Source: DASZUC01 sp035547775
GTDB lineage: Bacteria; Patescibacteriota; Saccharimonadia; Saccharimonadales; UBA4665
DNA: 36,838 nt
Assembly (NCBI GenBank): GCA_035547775.1
Contig: DASZUC010000010.1
Coordinates: forward strand, 1 to 36,838
Direction: 5' to 3'
The notes beneath the pieces are model-generated. The model was not told where the DNA came from. It saw nothing but the letters and a program-made list of their open reading frames with translations, and searched no databases. The position numbers and the translations under genes are program-made. The first letter of the stretch is position 1, and each line of letters opens with the position of its first letter. This document shows, piece after piece, positions 1 through 5,818 of this stretch.

Positions 1-417
1 TTTGGCCAGCGACTGAGCGATATTCGCTTTGTGGGCCAGGTGATTTTTGTGATCCTCGTCTTGCTGATTAGCTGGAGTGGTGTGAAGTCGATCCAGGCGA
101 ATTATGAACTTCAAAAACAGATCTCATCACTCAACCAGCAAAATTCAGTGACACAGCTGCAGAATAATAATTTATCATTGCAAAATCAGTACTATAACAG
201 TGATCAATACTTAGAGCTCTCGGCTCGGCAAAACTTTGGCTTGGCGGCTCCAGGCGAGAAAGAGATCGTGGTGCCGGCGAGCGTAGCGCTGCAATACACA
301 GTTGCGCCGCCCAATTTTGGATCGGCCACAACAGCTAATGACAAGCAGCCAGCGTACCAGCGACACCTTCAATCCTGGATCGATTTCTTCTTGCATCGCC
401 AACCCGCCAACGACTGA
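1..417 (+). CDS. Septum formation initiator (DivIC/FtsB/FtsL-like), 5'-truncated
   Basis: The reading frame is open from base 1, so the true start lies upstream of the window. The visible 138 residues show one membrane segment (VIFVILVLLISW) followed by a Gln/Asn/Leu-rich coiled coil (about residues 40-70) and a short region with the ARQNFGLAAPGE motif. That motif is typical of septum formation initiator proteins, where the last part of the coiled coil is followed by a conserved R-x-x-x-G-x-x-x-P-G-E. Such proteins are single-pass divisome components that link FtsQ-type proteins to the septal synthase. The C-terminal tail is hydrophilic. The family call is fairly firm; which paralogue (FtsB, FtsL or DivIC) cannot be decided. 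Confidence 0.8.
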   Translation, partial: FGQRLSDIRFVGQVIFVILVLLISWSGVKSIQANYELQKQISSLNQQNSVTQLQNNNLSLQNQYYNSDQYLELSARQNFGLAAPGEKEIVVPASVALQYTVAPPNFGSATTANDKQPAYQRHLQSWIDFFLHRQPAND

Positions 418-471
418 TACTTGCTTTTTTCACCTCTGTTTGTTAAGATAGTCAAGTTCTACTCATGATGA

Positions 472-546
472 CGCGGGGTGGAGCAGCGGCAGCTCGCGTG
501 GCTCATAACCACGAGGTCGCAGGTTCGAGTCCTGCCCCCGCAACCA
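472..546 (+). tRNA. Initiator tRNA-fMet (CAT anticodon)
   Basis: A full cloverleaf can be drawn: acceptor 472-478/536-542, D stem 481-484/492-495, anticodon stem 497-501/509-513 with anticodon CAT at 504-506, T stem 519-523/531-535, discriminator A543 and an encoded CCA at 544-546. Two initiator hallmarks are visible: a C1xA72 mismatch at the top of the acceptor (C472/A542) and an A11-U24 pair in the D stem. The anticodon stem ends in TGG/CCA rather than the usual three G-C pairs. It is followed closely by a terminator. Confidence 0.95.
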
Positions 547-554
547 AAACAAGG

Positions 555-577
555 ACCCGTCTTCGGACGGGTTTTTG
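555..577 (+). terminator. Terminator of the initiator tRNA gene
   Basis: A 7-bp stem (555-561 with 566-572) closed by a TTCG tetraloop is followed by a T run. It sits 8 bases after the tRNA CCA end, as expected for an intrinsic terminator. Confidence 0.9.
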
Positions 578-594
578 TTTTGGTGCTGAAGATT

Positions 595-683
595 CGAGCC
601 AAAAAGGTTCGTCGTATGTGAGCGTAGCGAACGGAGAAGCGACGAGCCGAAGGCGAGGGAAGCGCTGTCCTGCCCCCGCAACC
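595..683 (+). repeat. Hairpin repeat plus exact copy of the tRNA-fMet 3' end
   Basis: Bases 668-683 repeat exactly the 16 bases at 530-545 of the tRNA (T-stem 3' strand, acceptor and CC). Before it lies a palindromic block: 606-614 pairs with 640-648 (9 bp, one G.T), and 595-600 can pair with 606-611. The block contains the GAGCGTAGCGAAC type of sequence that looks like a dispersed repeat. A 3'-end tRNA duplication is what integration into a tRNA gene, or a recombination accident, leaves behind. No integrase is present in the window. Confidence 0.6.
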
Positions 684-709
684 GCTTCTATGTAACATAG
701 AAATTATTT

Positions 710-733
710 AGAGACTCACAGGAGTCTCTTTTA
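710..733 (+). terminator. Intrinsic terminator
   Basis: An 8-bp perfect stem (710-717 with 722-729) with an ACAG loop leads into a T-rich tail. It may end transcription from the tRNA/repeat region. Bases 734-832 hold no gene that I can see. Confidence 0.7.
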
Positions 734-879
734 TATGTTCTAGTATGTGATTAGGTAGATGTCAAATTTAAGCGTATAGTTAACAGTATAGACAACCTCA
801 ACACTAAGTATCGCGCAGGGAGCTGACGAAAAGATTGCTGTTGGACTATCGGGCAGCAATCTAACGAGAGGACATTATA

Positions 880-1026
880 ATGTCAGTTTTCACACCTACT
901 AGGCGCGTTAAAGAGCAATCGAAAGTACATCATTCGCAATATATTGTGAATGAAGACGCACCAAAAGAAACAGATACAAAACCAGCCGAGCAGCCGCTTA
1001 ATCCAGAGCAGCCGGAAGCTAATTAA
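880..1026 (+). CDS. Small hypothetical protein, 48 aa
   Basis: ATG at 880 is preceded by a GAGAGG ribosome-binding site at 866-871, and an intrinsic terminator follows directly after the stop. This pairing of signals argues that the short frame is real. The product is hydrophilic and acidic toward the C-terminus (several Glu-Gln-Pro repeats), with no membrane segment and no recognisable domain. A hairpin (833-841 with 854-862) lies just before the ribosome-binding site and could affect translation. I do not recognise the family. Confidence 0.55.
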   Translation: MSVFTPTRRVKEQSKVHHSQYIVNEDAPKETDTKPAEQPLNPEQPEAN

Positions 1027-1034
1027 GCACCAGA

Positions 1035-1058
1035 AGCCCCGCTTTAGCGGGGCTTTTA
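1035..1058 (+). terminator. Intrinsic terminator after the 48-aa gene
   Basis: An 8-bp perfect GC-rich stem (1035-1042 with 1047-1054) with a TTTA loop is followed by TTTT. It separates the 48-aa gene from the next two small genes. Confidence 0.88.
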
Positions 1059-1078
1059 ATAAATCCAAAAGGACTTAC

Positions 1079-1135
1079 ATGCCAAAAGACAGAGGACGTA
1101 AAGCAATTAAGAAGCCTAAAAAAGCTAAGGTGTAA
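1079..1135 (+). CDS. Very small basic protein, 18 aa
   Basis: ATG at 1079 has an AAAAGGA ribosome-binding site 6 bases upstream. The 18 residues are strongly basic (MPKDRGRKAIKKPKKAKV), rich in Lys and Pro. The KD-RG-K-x-x-KKPK pattern resembles short conserved bacterial proteins of unknown role with a similar Lys-Pro motif; this is recalled from general knowledge and not verified. The stop is 2 bases before the next start, so the two are probably co-translated. Confidence 0.5.
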   Translation: MPKDRGRKAIKKPKKAKV

Positions 1136-1137
1136 CC

Positions 1138-1386
1138 ATGCCGACTGTAAAAAGCAGAGTTAATTTTATTAGTACTGAAAAAGGCCAAGAGATTAGAAAC
1201 AAATTCCTGCTTATGGCGGCAGACGCGACCTACTATACAGCGTCGAGTTATAGTGCGAATAAATTGCTGTATTCAGATAATCTCATACCATTTGTTGATA
1301 AACATATGAACTACCTTGTGAGTCATCCCATGCTTGATCCAGATAAATATCTGGCCAATGTAAAGTTAGTTACTCGAATAAGATAA
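1138..1386 (+). CDS. Small hypothetical protein, 82 aa
   Basis: ATG at 1138 follows the 18-aa gene by 2 bases, with a CTAAGGTG ribosome-binding site inside the end of that gene. The product is a soluble 82-residue protein with a Tyr/Ser-rich central part (ATYYTASSYSANKLLYS) and no clear domain. Base composition is more A+T-rich than in the neighbouring genes. Together with the flanking copies of the tRNA-fMet end (668-683 and 1441-1471) this suggests that the stretch 684-1440 may be a small inserted segment. Function unknown. Confidence 0.5.
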   Translation: MPTVKSRVNFISTEKGQEIRNKFLLMAADATYYTASSYSANKLLYSDNLIPFVDKHMNYLVSHPMLDPDKYLANVKLVTRIR

Positions 1387-1440
1387 GCTACAGTTTAAAG
1401 ATTTATTATATTGCTGCCATCTGTTAATCTCACTAGCAAT

Positions 1441-1471
1441 GAGGTTCCAATTCGACCCTGCCCCCGCACCA
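1441..1471 (+). repeat. Degenerate copy of the tRNA-fMet 3' end
   Basis: This stretch matches the tRNA from the variable loop to CCA with several substitutions (tRNA bases 513-546). The acceptor part CCCTGCCCCCGCACCA is nearly intact. With 668-683 this is the second partial copy downstream of the tRNA, as expected for nested att-like remnants. The 5' half of a tRNA is absent, so it is not a functional gene. Confidence 0.6.
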
Positions 1472-1503
1472 AATAGCATTAAACCTTTTGCTATAGTGGA
1501 ATC

Positions 1504-2175
1504 ATGAAAGGGCACCGGAAGATTCAACACGCATTTCTGGTTAAGTTAGTTATAGTGGCGGCTGTTGCTTTAGCAGCGGGGGGTTTGTGGTACTCGCTCG
1601 CAAAAACCAATGCCCACACGAAAAATCCCAGAAGTCTGTGTAACTATTCGGCGTTCAATCGACTGCCTGAGGAAAGTCGAAACACTGGTTATAAGTCCAC
1701 CGCCCAAACGCGTCGTTGGGATAATCTAGCGACTAACTTATTCGTTAAGTTGAAAGCAGCTAAGTTGCCAGCTTCTGACTACGGAGGTATGTGGCTAGAC
1801 AGCGCAACTGGCAGAGTACAGGTCGGTTTGGTTGGAGGCACGAAAACTGCGGACCAAACCAAGAGAGTCATACAAGAGAAGACTGACGAAGCAGGCTTGA
1901 ACGGCGGTACAGATATCGTACCAGTGAAATATTCGTATGCAACACTTAATAAATCGTCGTATGCGATTCACGTGTTGATCCAAAAATATATCATATGGCC
2001 AGAGTGGCCGATACAGACGGGCATCAAAACTGATCTAAATAGAGTAGAAGTTGATGTGCCTGCCGATAAAGTACATTTAACGGCAGGGCATTGTCGTGTT
2101 TTGACAGAGATGAGAGAGAAATATAGAGGTGTGGTACTTATTAGAACCTACGATCAAATTCCCCATAACAATTAG
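1504..2175 (+). CDS. Membrane-anchored secreted protein, unknown function
   Basis: The 223-aa product has an N-terminal membrane anchor (about residues 12-30) and an exported domain of about 190 residues with two Cys. A -10-like TATAGT (1492-1497) lies only 6 bases before the ATG and no ribosome-binding site is seen, so the mRNA is probably leaderless. Two segments of the type 'D.ATGRVQVGL' and 'TDLNRVEVDVP' faintly recall the propeptide repeat of alpha-lytic/streptogrisin proteases, but no protease domain follows. I regard the function as unknown. Confidence 0.75.
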   Translation: MKGHRKIQHAFLVKLVIVAAVALAAGGLWYSLAKTNAHTKNPRSLCNYSAFNRLPEESRNTGYKSTAQTRRWDNLATNLFVKLKAAKLPASDYGGMWLDSATGRVQVGLVGGTKTADQTKRVIQEKTDEAGLNGGTDIVPVKYSYATLNKSSYAIHVLIQKYIIWPEWPIQTGIKTDLNRVEVDVPADKVHLTAGHCRVLTEMREKYRGVVLIRTYDQIPHNN

Positions 2176-2234
2176 ATTAAGCTAAGCAATAAAGCGACCA
2201 GCTGCACTCAGCAGTTTGCTATCTCATCTCGCTA

Positions 2235-2262
2235 TTGCTTATTAAAGATAGCAGCCTATAAT
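2235..2262 (+). promoter_or_regulatory. Promoter for the 2273 gene, leaderless
   Basis: TTGCTT (2235-2240), a 16-bp spacer and TATAAT (2257-2262). The start codon at 2273 lies about where transcription should begin, and no ribosome-binding site is present. Confidence 0.7.
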
Positions 2263-2272
2263 TGCCAGTAAG

Positions 2273-2824
2273 ATGAAAAAGACACAAAATGGCTTTGCTG
2301 GGCTGACCTCATTGCTTATTGTTATTGGTTTGGTGGTTGTGGTTGCAGTTGGGGTACTGGTTTACCACCACCAACACAAGTCAACGGTTGCTTTGAATTG
2401 TACGCCCATGAATGTCCAGTCGCTTGATCCGGCACAAGCCATTAGCGAATATAAAACGTTTGTTTCAGCTATCAAGCAGAAGAATCAACCATGCGCCGAC
2501 CAGCTTTCCTCCAGCTATTTTAAGCAGTGGCAAGCTCAGGTGTTTCCTGGCTCAAATGGACAATGGATTACCAAAAAAGAAGGTAAAGCGGCCTCAGTTG
2601 CCGACCGACTGGCTAGCTTTCCCACTCAGGCGATTACCAGGAACTTCGTTGTGTCGAGCTATGCCAGCTCCGACGCACATCAAACAACCGGTAACACAGT
2701 AAGCTATCCGTTTACCGATCCTACGAGCAAAGTGAAAATGAACCTGCAAATTTCGTTTGTAGTGGAGCAAAACCAGCTTCTGGTCGATTACTTAGAGATG
2801 GTTCCCATCGCCATCGCTCAATAG
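2273..2824 (+). CDS. Pilin-like membrane-anchored secreted protein
   Basis: This 183-aa protein starts with a short basic leader and NGF, then a long hydrophobic helix (about residues 9-30). That resembles a type IV prepilin N-terminus, except that the usual Glu at mature position 5 is Thr. The exported remainder has two Cys (one near residue 43, one near 74) that could form a disulfide, and an alpha/beta fold with no motif I recognise. It may be a pseudopilin or simply an anchored envelope protein. It is transcribed from its own promoter just upstream. Confidence 0.75.
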   Translation: MKKTQNGFAGLTSLLIVIGLVVVVAVGVLVYHHQHKSTVALNCTPMNVQSLDPAQAISEYKTFVSAIKQKNQPCADQLSSSYFKQWQAQVFPGSNGQWITKKEGKAASVADRLASFPTQAITRNFVVSSYASSDAHQTTGNTVSYPFTDPTSKVKMNLQISFVVEQNQLLVDYLEMVPIAIAQ

Positions 2825-2888
2825 AAAACTAACAATAAAATAAAACATAACTATTTACAAATACTGAATAGTTGCTATAATTGCTCAC

Positions 2889-3011
2889 ATGAAACGATAT
2901 AGCCCTTACCAGCTATCTGTCACTACCACCACCATGCGTGGCGGCATTGCTGTATTTGGCGGCCAAGTAAATGGCCAGTCAAACACGGGCGTATCGAGTC
3001 TATTTGAGTAA
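2889..3011 (+). CDS. Leader peptide of an attenuator, 40 aa
   Basis: A consensus-like promoter (TTTACA 2854-2859, 16 bp, TATAAT 2876-2881) places the transcript start at about base 2888, so the ATG at 2889 is leaderless. The 40-residue frame carries a run of four Thr codons followed by Met-Arg-Gly-Gly. Its last third (2988-2996) encodes the 5' arm of an antiterminator for the hairpin that follows. A ribosome finishing the frame would hide this arm and let the terminator form. Stalling upstream would leave it free. The next gene is an MFS exporter. Confidence 0.65.
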   Translation: MKRYSPYQLSVTTTTMRGGIAVFGGQVNGQSNTGVSSLFE

Positions 3012-3059
3012 ATCAACACTTCGTAGTTCACGATACGCCTCCGAACCGGAGGCGTTTTT
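2987..3059 (+). promoter_or_regulatory. Transcription attenuator before the MFS gene
   Basis: Two mutually exclusive structures can be drawn. Terminator: 3035-3043 with 3047-3055 (9 bp) and T run to 3059. Antiterminator: 2988-2996 with 3031-3039 (9 bp perfect, plus a G.T pair). Both use bases 3035-3039. The 5' antiterminator arm lies inside the leader peptide frame, which is the classical ribosome-mediated design. A further hairpin (3105-3111 with 3121-3127) lies between the terminator and the MFS start. Confidence 0.65.
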
Positions 3060-3162
3060 CGTTTCATAGCTTTTTAACACCAACTGGTAATTCGGGGGCG
3101 CATCATGACTTGCGATTCGTAAGTCATGTCATCTTCTTTAACAATTTAGAAAGGAGTCCACC

Positions 3163-4335
3163 ATGGACCGACACAAGGACAACGCCAAGTGGTTGACCTA
3201 CTTTGCGCCATTCAAAGCGCTGTCGATTAGTGCCGCCTACGTTACGCCATTCTTTTTGCAGAACGGTCTGACACTGGCGCAGATTTTTCTGCTGCAGTCC
3301 ATCTTTTCGGTGGCCTTCTTGCTCTGGGAAATCCCCAGCGGTTTGATTGCCGACCGTTTTGGACGGGCTTTCAGCATTAAATTGAGTGCGCCACTGGCTG
3401 CCGGAGCGCAGATTGCCTACGGCTTTAGTCATTCTTTTTGGCAGTTTGTGGTCTGGGAGTTGGTATTGGCCCTGGCCAACGGCTTAATTAGTGGTATCGA
3501 TACCGCTTTGCTGCTCGATTCACTGAAGGCCGAAGGCCGCGAAAGTGAATTTGTACGCCTGAGTCAGCGCATCAATGCCTATGCCTATGCGGCAACGGCT
3601 TTTGGTGTACCAGTGGCTATTTTGCTGGTCCATTACGTGAGCCTTGGTTCAACACTGGTTGCCGACGGGCTACTACTGATTGTCGGTAATATTTTTGCCT
3701 ACAAACTGGTCGAAGCGCCGCGCTTTAATGGCAGCCAAGAGGCCATTCGCCTCTCGGCCTGGCACGCCGCTAAGCAGTTGGCCTATAACGCCGAAGCCCG
3801 GTGGTTAGTTACACTTGGTGCTGCCCTCAGTGCCGCAACGTACCTCGGTTTTTGGCTCTCGGCACCGTACTACAGCGAGCTGGGCATCCCGGTGGTGTGG
3901 TTTAGTGTCATGTTGGCGATTCGCAGTTTGTGGAAAGCTTGGCTATCGCATCGCTTTCCTCAGGAACGCCGCATTGAACGCAATATGTTGGTTTACGCCA
4001 GTCTTGCTGGCCTAACCTATCTAGCTATGGCTAGCGGGCAAGTGTGGTTGATCTGGATGGTGCTCGGCCACGATGTCGTACAGGCCCTCCAGGGTCAGCC
4101 CATCACCGCCAAGCTGAATGTTTACATCGAGCACGAATTTCGGGCGACGATGAACAGCCTGGTCAATTTAGTTCAGCGCTTGGGCTACTCGCTCGCCGGA
4201 CCACTGGTCGGCTTACTGGTTGATAAAACCAGTTTGACTATCGGTTTTGTGGTGACTGGTGTTGGGCTCAGTAGTGTAGCGTTTATAGCGCTGGCACGTC
4301 TGCACAAACTCCATACCTTTAACGAAAGGAGATGA
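3163..4335 (+). CDS. MFS transporter (probable drug/small-molecule exporter)
   Basis: The 390-aa protein has about 12 hydrophobic segments and the MFS loop 2-3 signature, visible as GLIADRFGRAFSI near residue 60. It starts at ATG 3163 with an AAAGGAG site upstream. Length and pattern suit the drug-proton antiporter side of the superfamily, but substrate cannot be read from sequence. Expression is probably set by the leader-peptide attenuator upstream; for antibiotic efflux pumps, such attenuators often respond to ribosome stalling. A strong terminator follows the stop codon by 4 bases. Confidence 0.88.
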   Translation: MDRHKDNAKWLTYFAPFKALSISAAYVTPFFLQNGLTLAQIFLLQSIFSVAFLLWEIPSGLIADRFGRAFSIKLSAPLAAGAQIAYGFSHSFWQFVVWELVLALANGLISGIDTALLLDSLKAEGRESEFVRLSQRINAYAYAATAFGVPVAILLVHYVSLGSTLVADGLLLIVGNIFAYKLVEAPRFNGSQEAIRLSAWHAAKQLAYNAEARWLVTLGAALSAATYLGFWLSAPYYSELGIPVVWFSVMLAIRSLWKAWLSHRFPQERRIERNMLVYASLAGLTYLAMASGQVWLIWMVLGHDVVQALQGQPITAKLNVYIEHEFRATMNSLVNLVQRLGYSLAGPLVGLLVDKTSLTIGFVVTGVGLSSVAFIALARLHKLHTFNERR

Positions 4336-4339
4336 CACC

Positions 4340-4373
4340 GCCCGAGGGGTTACTAATACCCCTCGGGCTTTTT
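4340..4373 (+). terminator. Intrinsic terminator after the MFS gene
   Basis: An 11-bp perfect stem (4340-4350 with 4358-4368), a 7-base loop and five T. Confidence 0.95.
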
Positions 4374-4434
4374 CATGTAGCTAATGCTTGCGCAGGTCGG
4401 GCTGGTAGGGAAGAATAGTATAAAAGGAGAATGT

Positions 4435-4719
4435 ATGAGACCGGGCAAAAAAGGCGAAGTTATCCTCGAAAATCGGCTCGATGGCTGGTATGTGAAGATT
4501 GGTGCACGCTTTCTGCGCAACCGCGAGCTCGTGCAGCATGTCAAAGAAACCCCGTTCAATGACGATGGTGAAAAAATTCTCGATCCGGCGTATACCGAAG
4601 ATGTAAAAGCGGCCCTGGGCAGGGTGGCGCGCATGGACCATTTTGCGTCCGCGCCATTAATGGTCTACCCAATTATGGCCGAGATTCATCTAGAACGCTT
4701 AGAGCAAAAACCTCACTAG
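4435..4719 (+). CDS. Small hypothetical protein, 94 aa
   Basis: The start chosen is ATG 4435, which has AAAAGGAGA 5 bases upstream; an in-frame ATG at 4384 has no such site and overlaps the terminator tail. The product is a soluble mixed-charge protein beginning RPGKKGEVILENRLDGWYV, with no membrane helix and no motif I recognise. It stands alone between a terminator and the NrtR-type promoter of the next operon. Function unknown. Confidence 0.7.
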   Translation: MRPGKKGEVILENRLDGWYVKIGARFLRNRELVQHVKETPFNDDGEKILDPAYTEDVKAALGRVARMDHFASAPLMVYPIMAEIHLERLEQKPH

Positions 4720-4759
4720 ACCCAATAGCAATAACGTCCCTGCCGACAGTATATAAGTT

Positions 4760-4776
4760 AGTGTTGACATGACACT
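4760..4776. promoter_or_regulatory. NrtR-type operator 1, TerY-P operon
   Basis: AGTGT-TGACATG-ACACT, a 17-bp palindrome that contains the -35 box (TTGACA 4764-4769). The same arrangement occurs at the pncA and pnuC promoters. Assignment to NrtR is an inference from the genes sharing the site. Confidence 0.8.
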
Positions 4777-4791
4777 TAGTATGTGTATAAT
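4764..4791 (+). promoter_or_regulatory. Sigma-70-type promoter of the PP2C-kinase-hydrolase-vWA operon
   Basis: TTGACA (4764-4769), 16-bp spacer, TATAAT (4786-4791). Transcription should start near 4798, leaving a 5' leader of about 208 bases before the first gene. Confidence 0.85.
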
Positions 4792-4807
4792 CAGATACAT
4801 CACTATT

Positions 4808-4824
4808 AGTGTATAAAATACACT
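4808..4824. promoter_or_regulatory. NrtR-type operator 2, TerY-P operon
   Basis: AGTGT-ATAAAAT-ACACT, the most symmetric copy of the 17-bp palindrome. It lies 48 bp after operator 1, just past the expected transcription start. Confidence 0.82.
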
Positions 4825-4826
4825 TT

Positions 4827-4985
4827 CTGGTGAAGAGTAGTTCGCTGATGTACTTGAGGACTTCAGTTCTCGTTCACCAGCTGGAGCTGCTCGCAGATGC
4901 GAACACCGAGTGATTCCCTAGTTGGAATCGGCGGAATGTCGCTCATTAACAACGAGGAAACCACAAGAACCCGACAGGGTTTTTT
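4827..4985 (+). ncRNA. Structured leader RNA, candidate riboswitch/attenuator
   Basis: The long 5' leader folds by eye into a compact three-way junction: P1 4827-4834/4873-4880 (8 bp), P2 4836-4839/4851-4854, P3 4856-4861/4866-4871 (one G.T), with single-base linkers. The P2 loop bases 4840-4845 (GTTCGC) are perfectly complementary to 4899-4904 (GCGAAC), giving a possible pseudoknot. A local hairpin 4891-4894/4899-4902 would compete with it. Further hairpins are 4912-4917/4924-4929 and 4935-4938/4944-4947. A terminator-like hairpin 4968-4972/4977-4981 with T run to 4985 lies directly before the AAGGAGG site (4991-4997). I do not match it to a known riboswitch class. Confidence 0.6.
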
Positions 4986-5005
4986 ACTACAAGGAGGTGA
5001 GATAT

Positions 5006-5818
5006 ATGTCGCAGACGGCATTTGAGCTGGCTGGCGGCAGTACCGTTGGTCGCGATCATCGCCTCGTGCCGAAAAATTGTCAGGATGGCTGGTATGTCGT
5101 CCGCGACGAATTCAGCACCATCGCGATCGTGACTGATGGTTGCGGGAGTAGTCCACACAGTGAAGTTGGTGCCCTAGCTGGCGCACGCTTGCTGGCGACT
5201 GCCTTGCAAGTCGAACTTCGGCAAACGGGAGTGGTCAATTGGATACGAGTTCGTCGGCACCTGCTGGCAACACTCGATATCTTGGCCCAGCAAATGGGTG
5301 GTCACTATCGACGCACCATCGAGGACTATTTTCTGTTCACGGTGGTCGGGGCGATCTTGACCGACACACAGGCCACGTTCTTCGCTTGCGGTGATGGCGT
5401 TGTCATCATCAATGGCCAAGTCCAGACCCTCGGCCCTTTTGCCAACAATTCACCGCCATACGTCGGTTACGGCTTGATCGCTGAGCAATTGAGCGATCCA
5501 GCCTTAGGCGAGCAGGGCTTTGATGTTGTCTGCGAGTTGCCGCTACCCGAGCTGGAACATTTCGTGATTGGCTGCGATGGGGTCATTGACCTCATTAAGG
5601 CTGCTGATTTGCGCCGTCCGGGCAGTGACCAATCTGTAGGTGATATCAGTCAATTTTGGCAAGAGTACCGCTACTTCGCGAATCCCGAGCTGGTGAGCCG
5701 CGAGCTACGTTTAGTCGCTCGTGACTGGCCTAAGCGGGAGCCCGAACCAGGACTTCTGCCGGATGACACCACGCTCATCATCGGCCGTCGACCAATCATT
5801 CAACCTGAGGAGGCATAG
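5006..5818 (+). CDS. PP2C-family Ser/Thr phosphatase of a TerY-P-like triad
   Basis: The start is ATG 5006, 8 bases after a strong AAGGAGG site, giving 270 aa; longer in-frame starts lie inside the structured leader. PP2C metal-binding motifs are present in order: VTDGCGSS (Asp44-Gly45), ACGDGVV, GCDGVIDL near residue 190 and DDTTLII near the C-terminus. The enzyme should remove phosphate from Ser/Thr, probably opposing the kinase encoded next, whose GTG start directly abuts this stop. PP2C + kinase with zinc ribbon + vWA is the 'TerY-P triad' known from tellurite-resistance-linked stress systems. Confidence 0.9.
   Translation: MSQTAFELAGGSTVGRDHRLVPKNCQDGWYVVRDEFSTIAIVTDGCGSSPHSEVGALAGARLLATALQVELRQTGVVNWIRVRRHLLATLDILAQQMGGHYRRTIEDYFLFTVVGAILTDTQATFFACGDGVVIINGQVQTLGPFANNSPPYVGYGLIAEQLSDPALGEQGFDVVCELPLPELEHFVIGCDGVIDLIKAADLRRPGSDQSVGDISQFWQEYRYFANPELVSRELRLVARDWPKREPEPGLLPDDTTLIIGRRPIIQPEEA

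Noticed and set aside
595..683. CRISPR-like or second tRNA gene
   Set aside because: Only a single palindromic unit with no regular spacers, and only the 3' end of a tRNA without D or anticodon arms.
1504..2175. Streptogrisin-type protease
   Set aside because: Only a faint likeness to the propeptide; there is no His-Asp-Ser protease domain.
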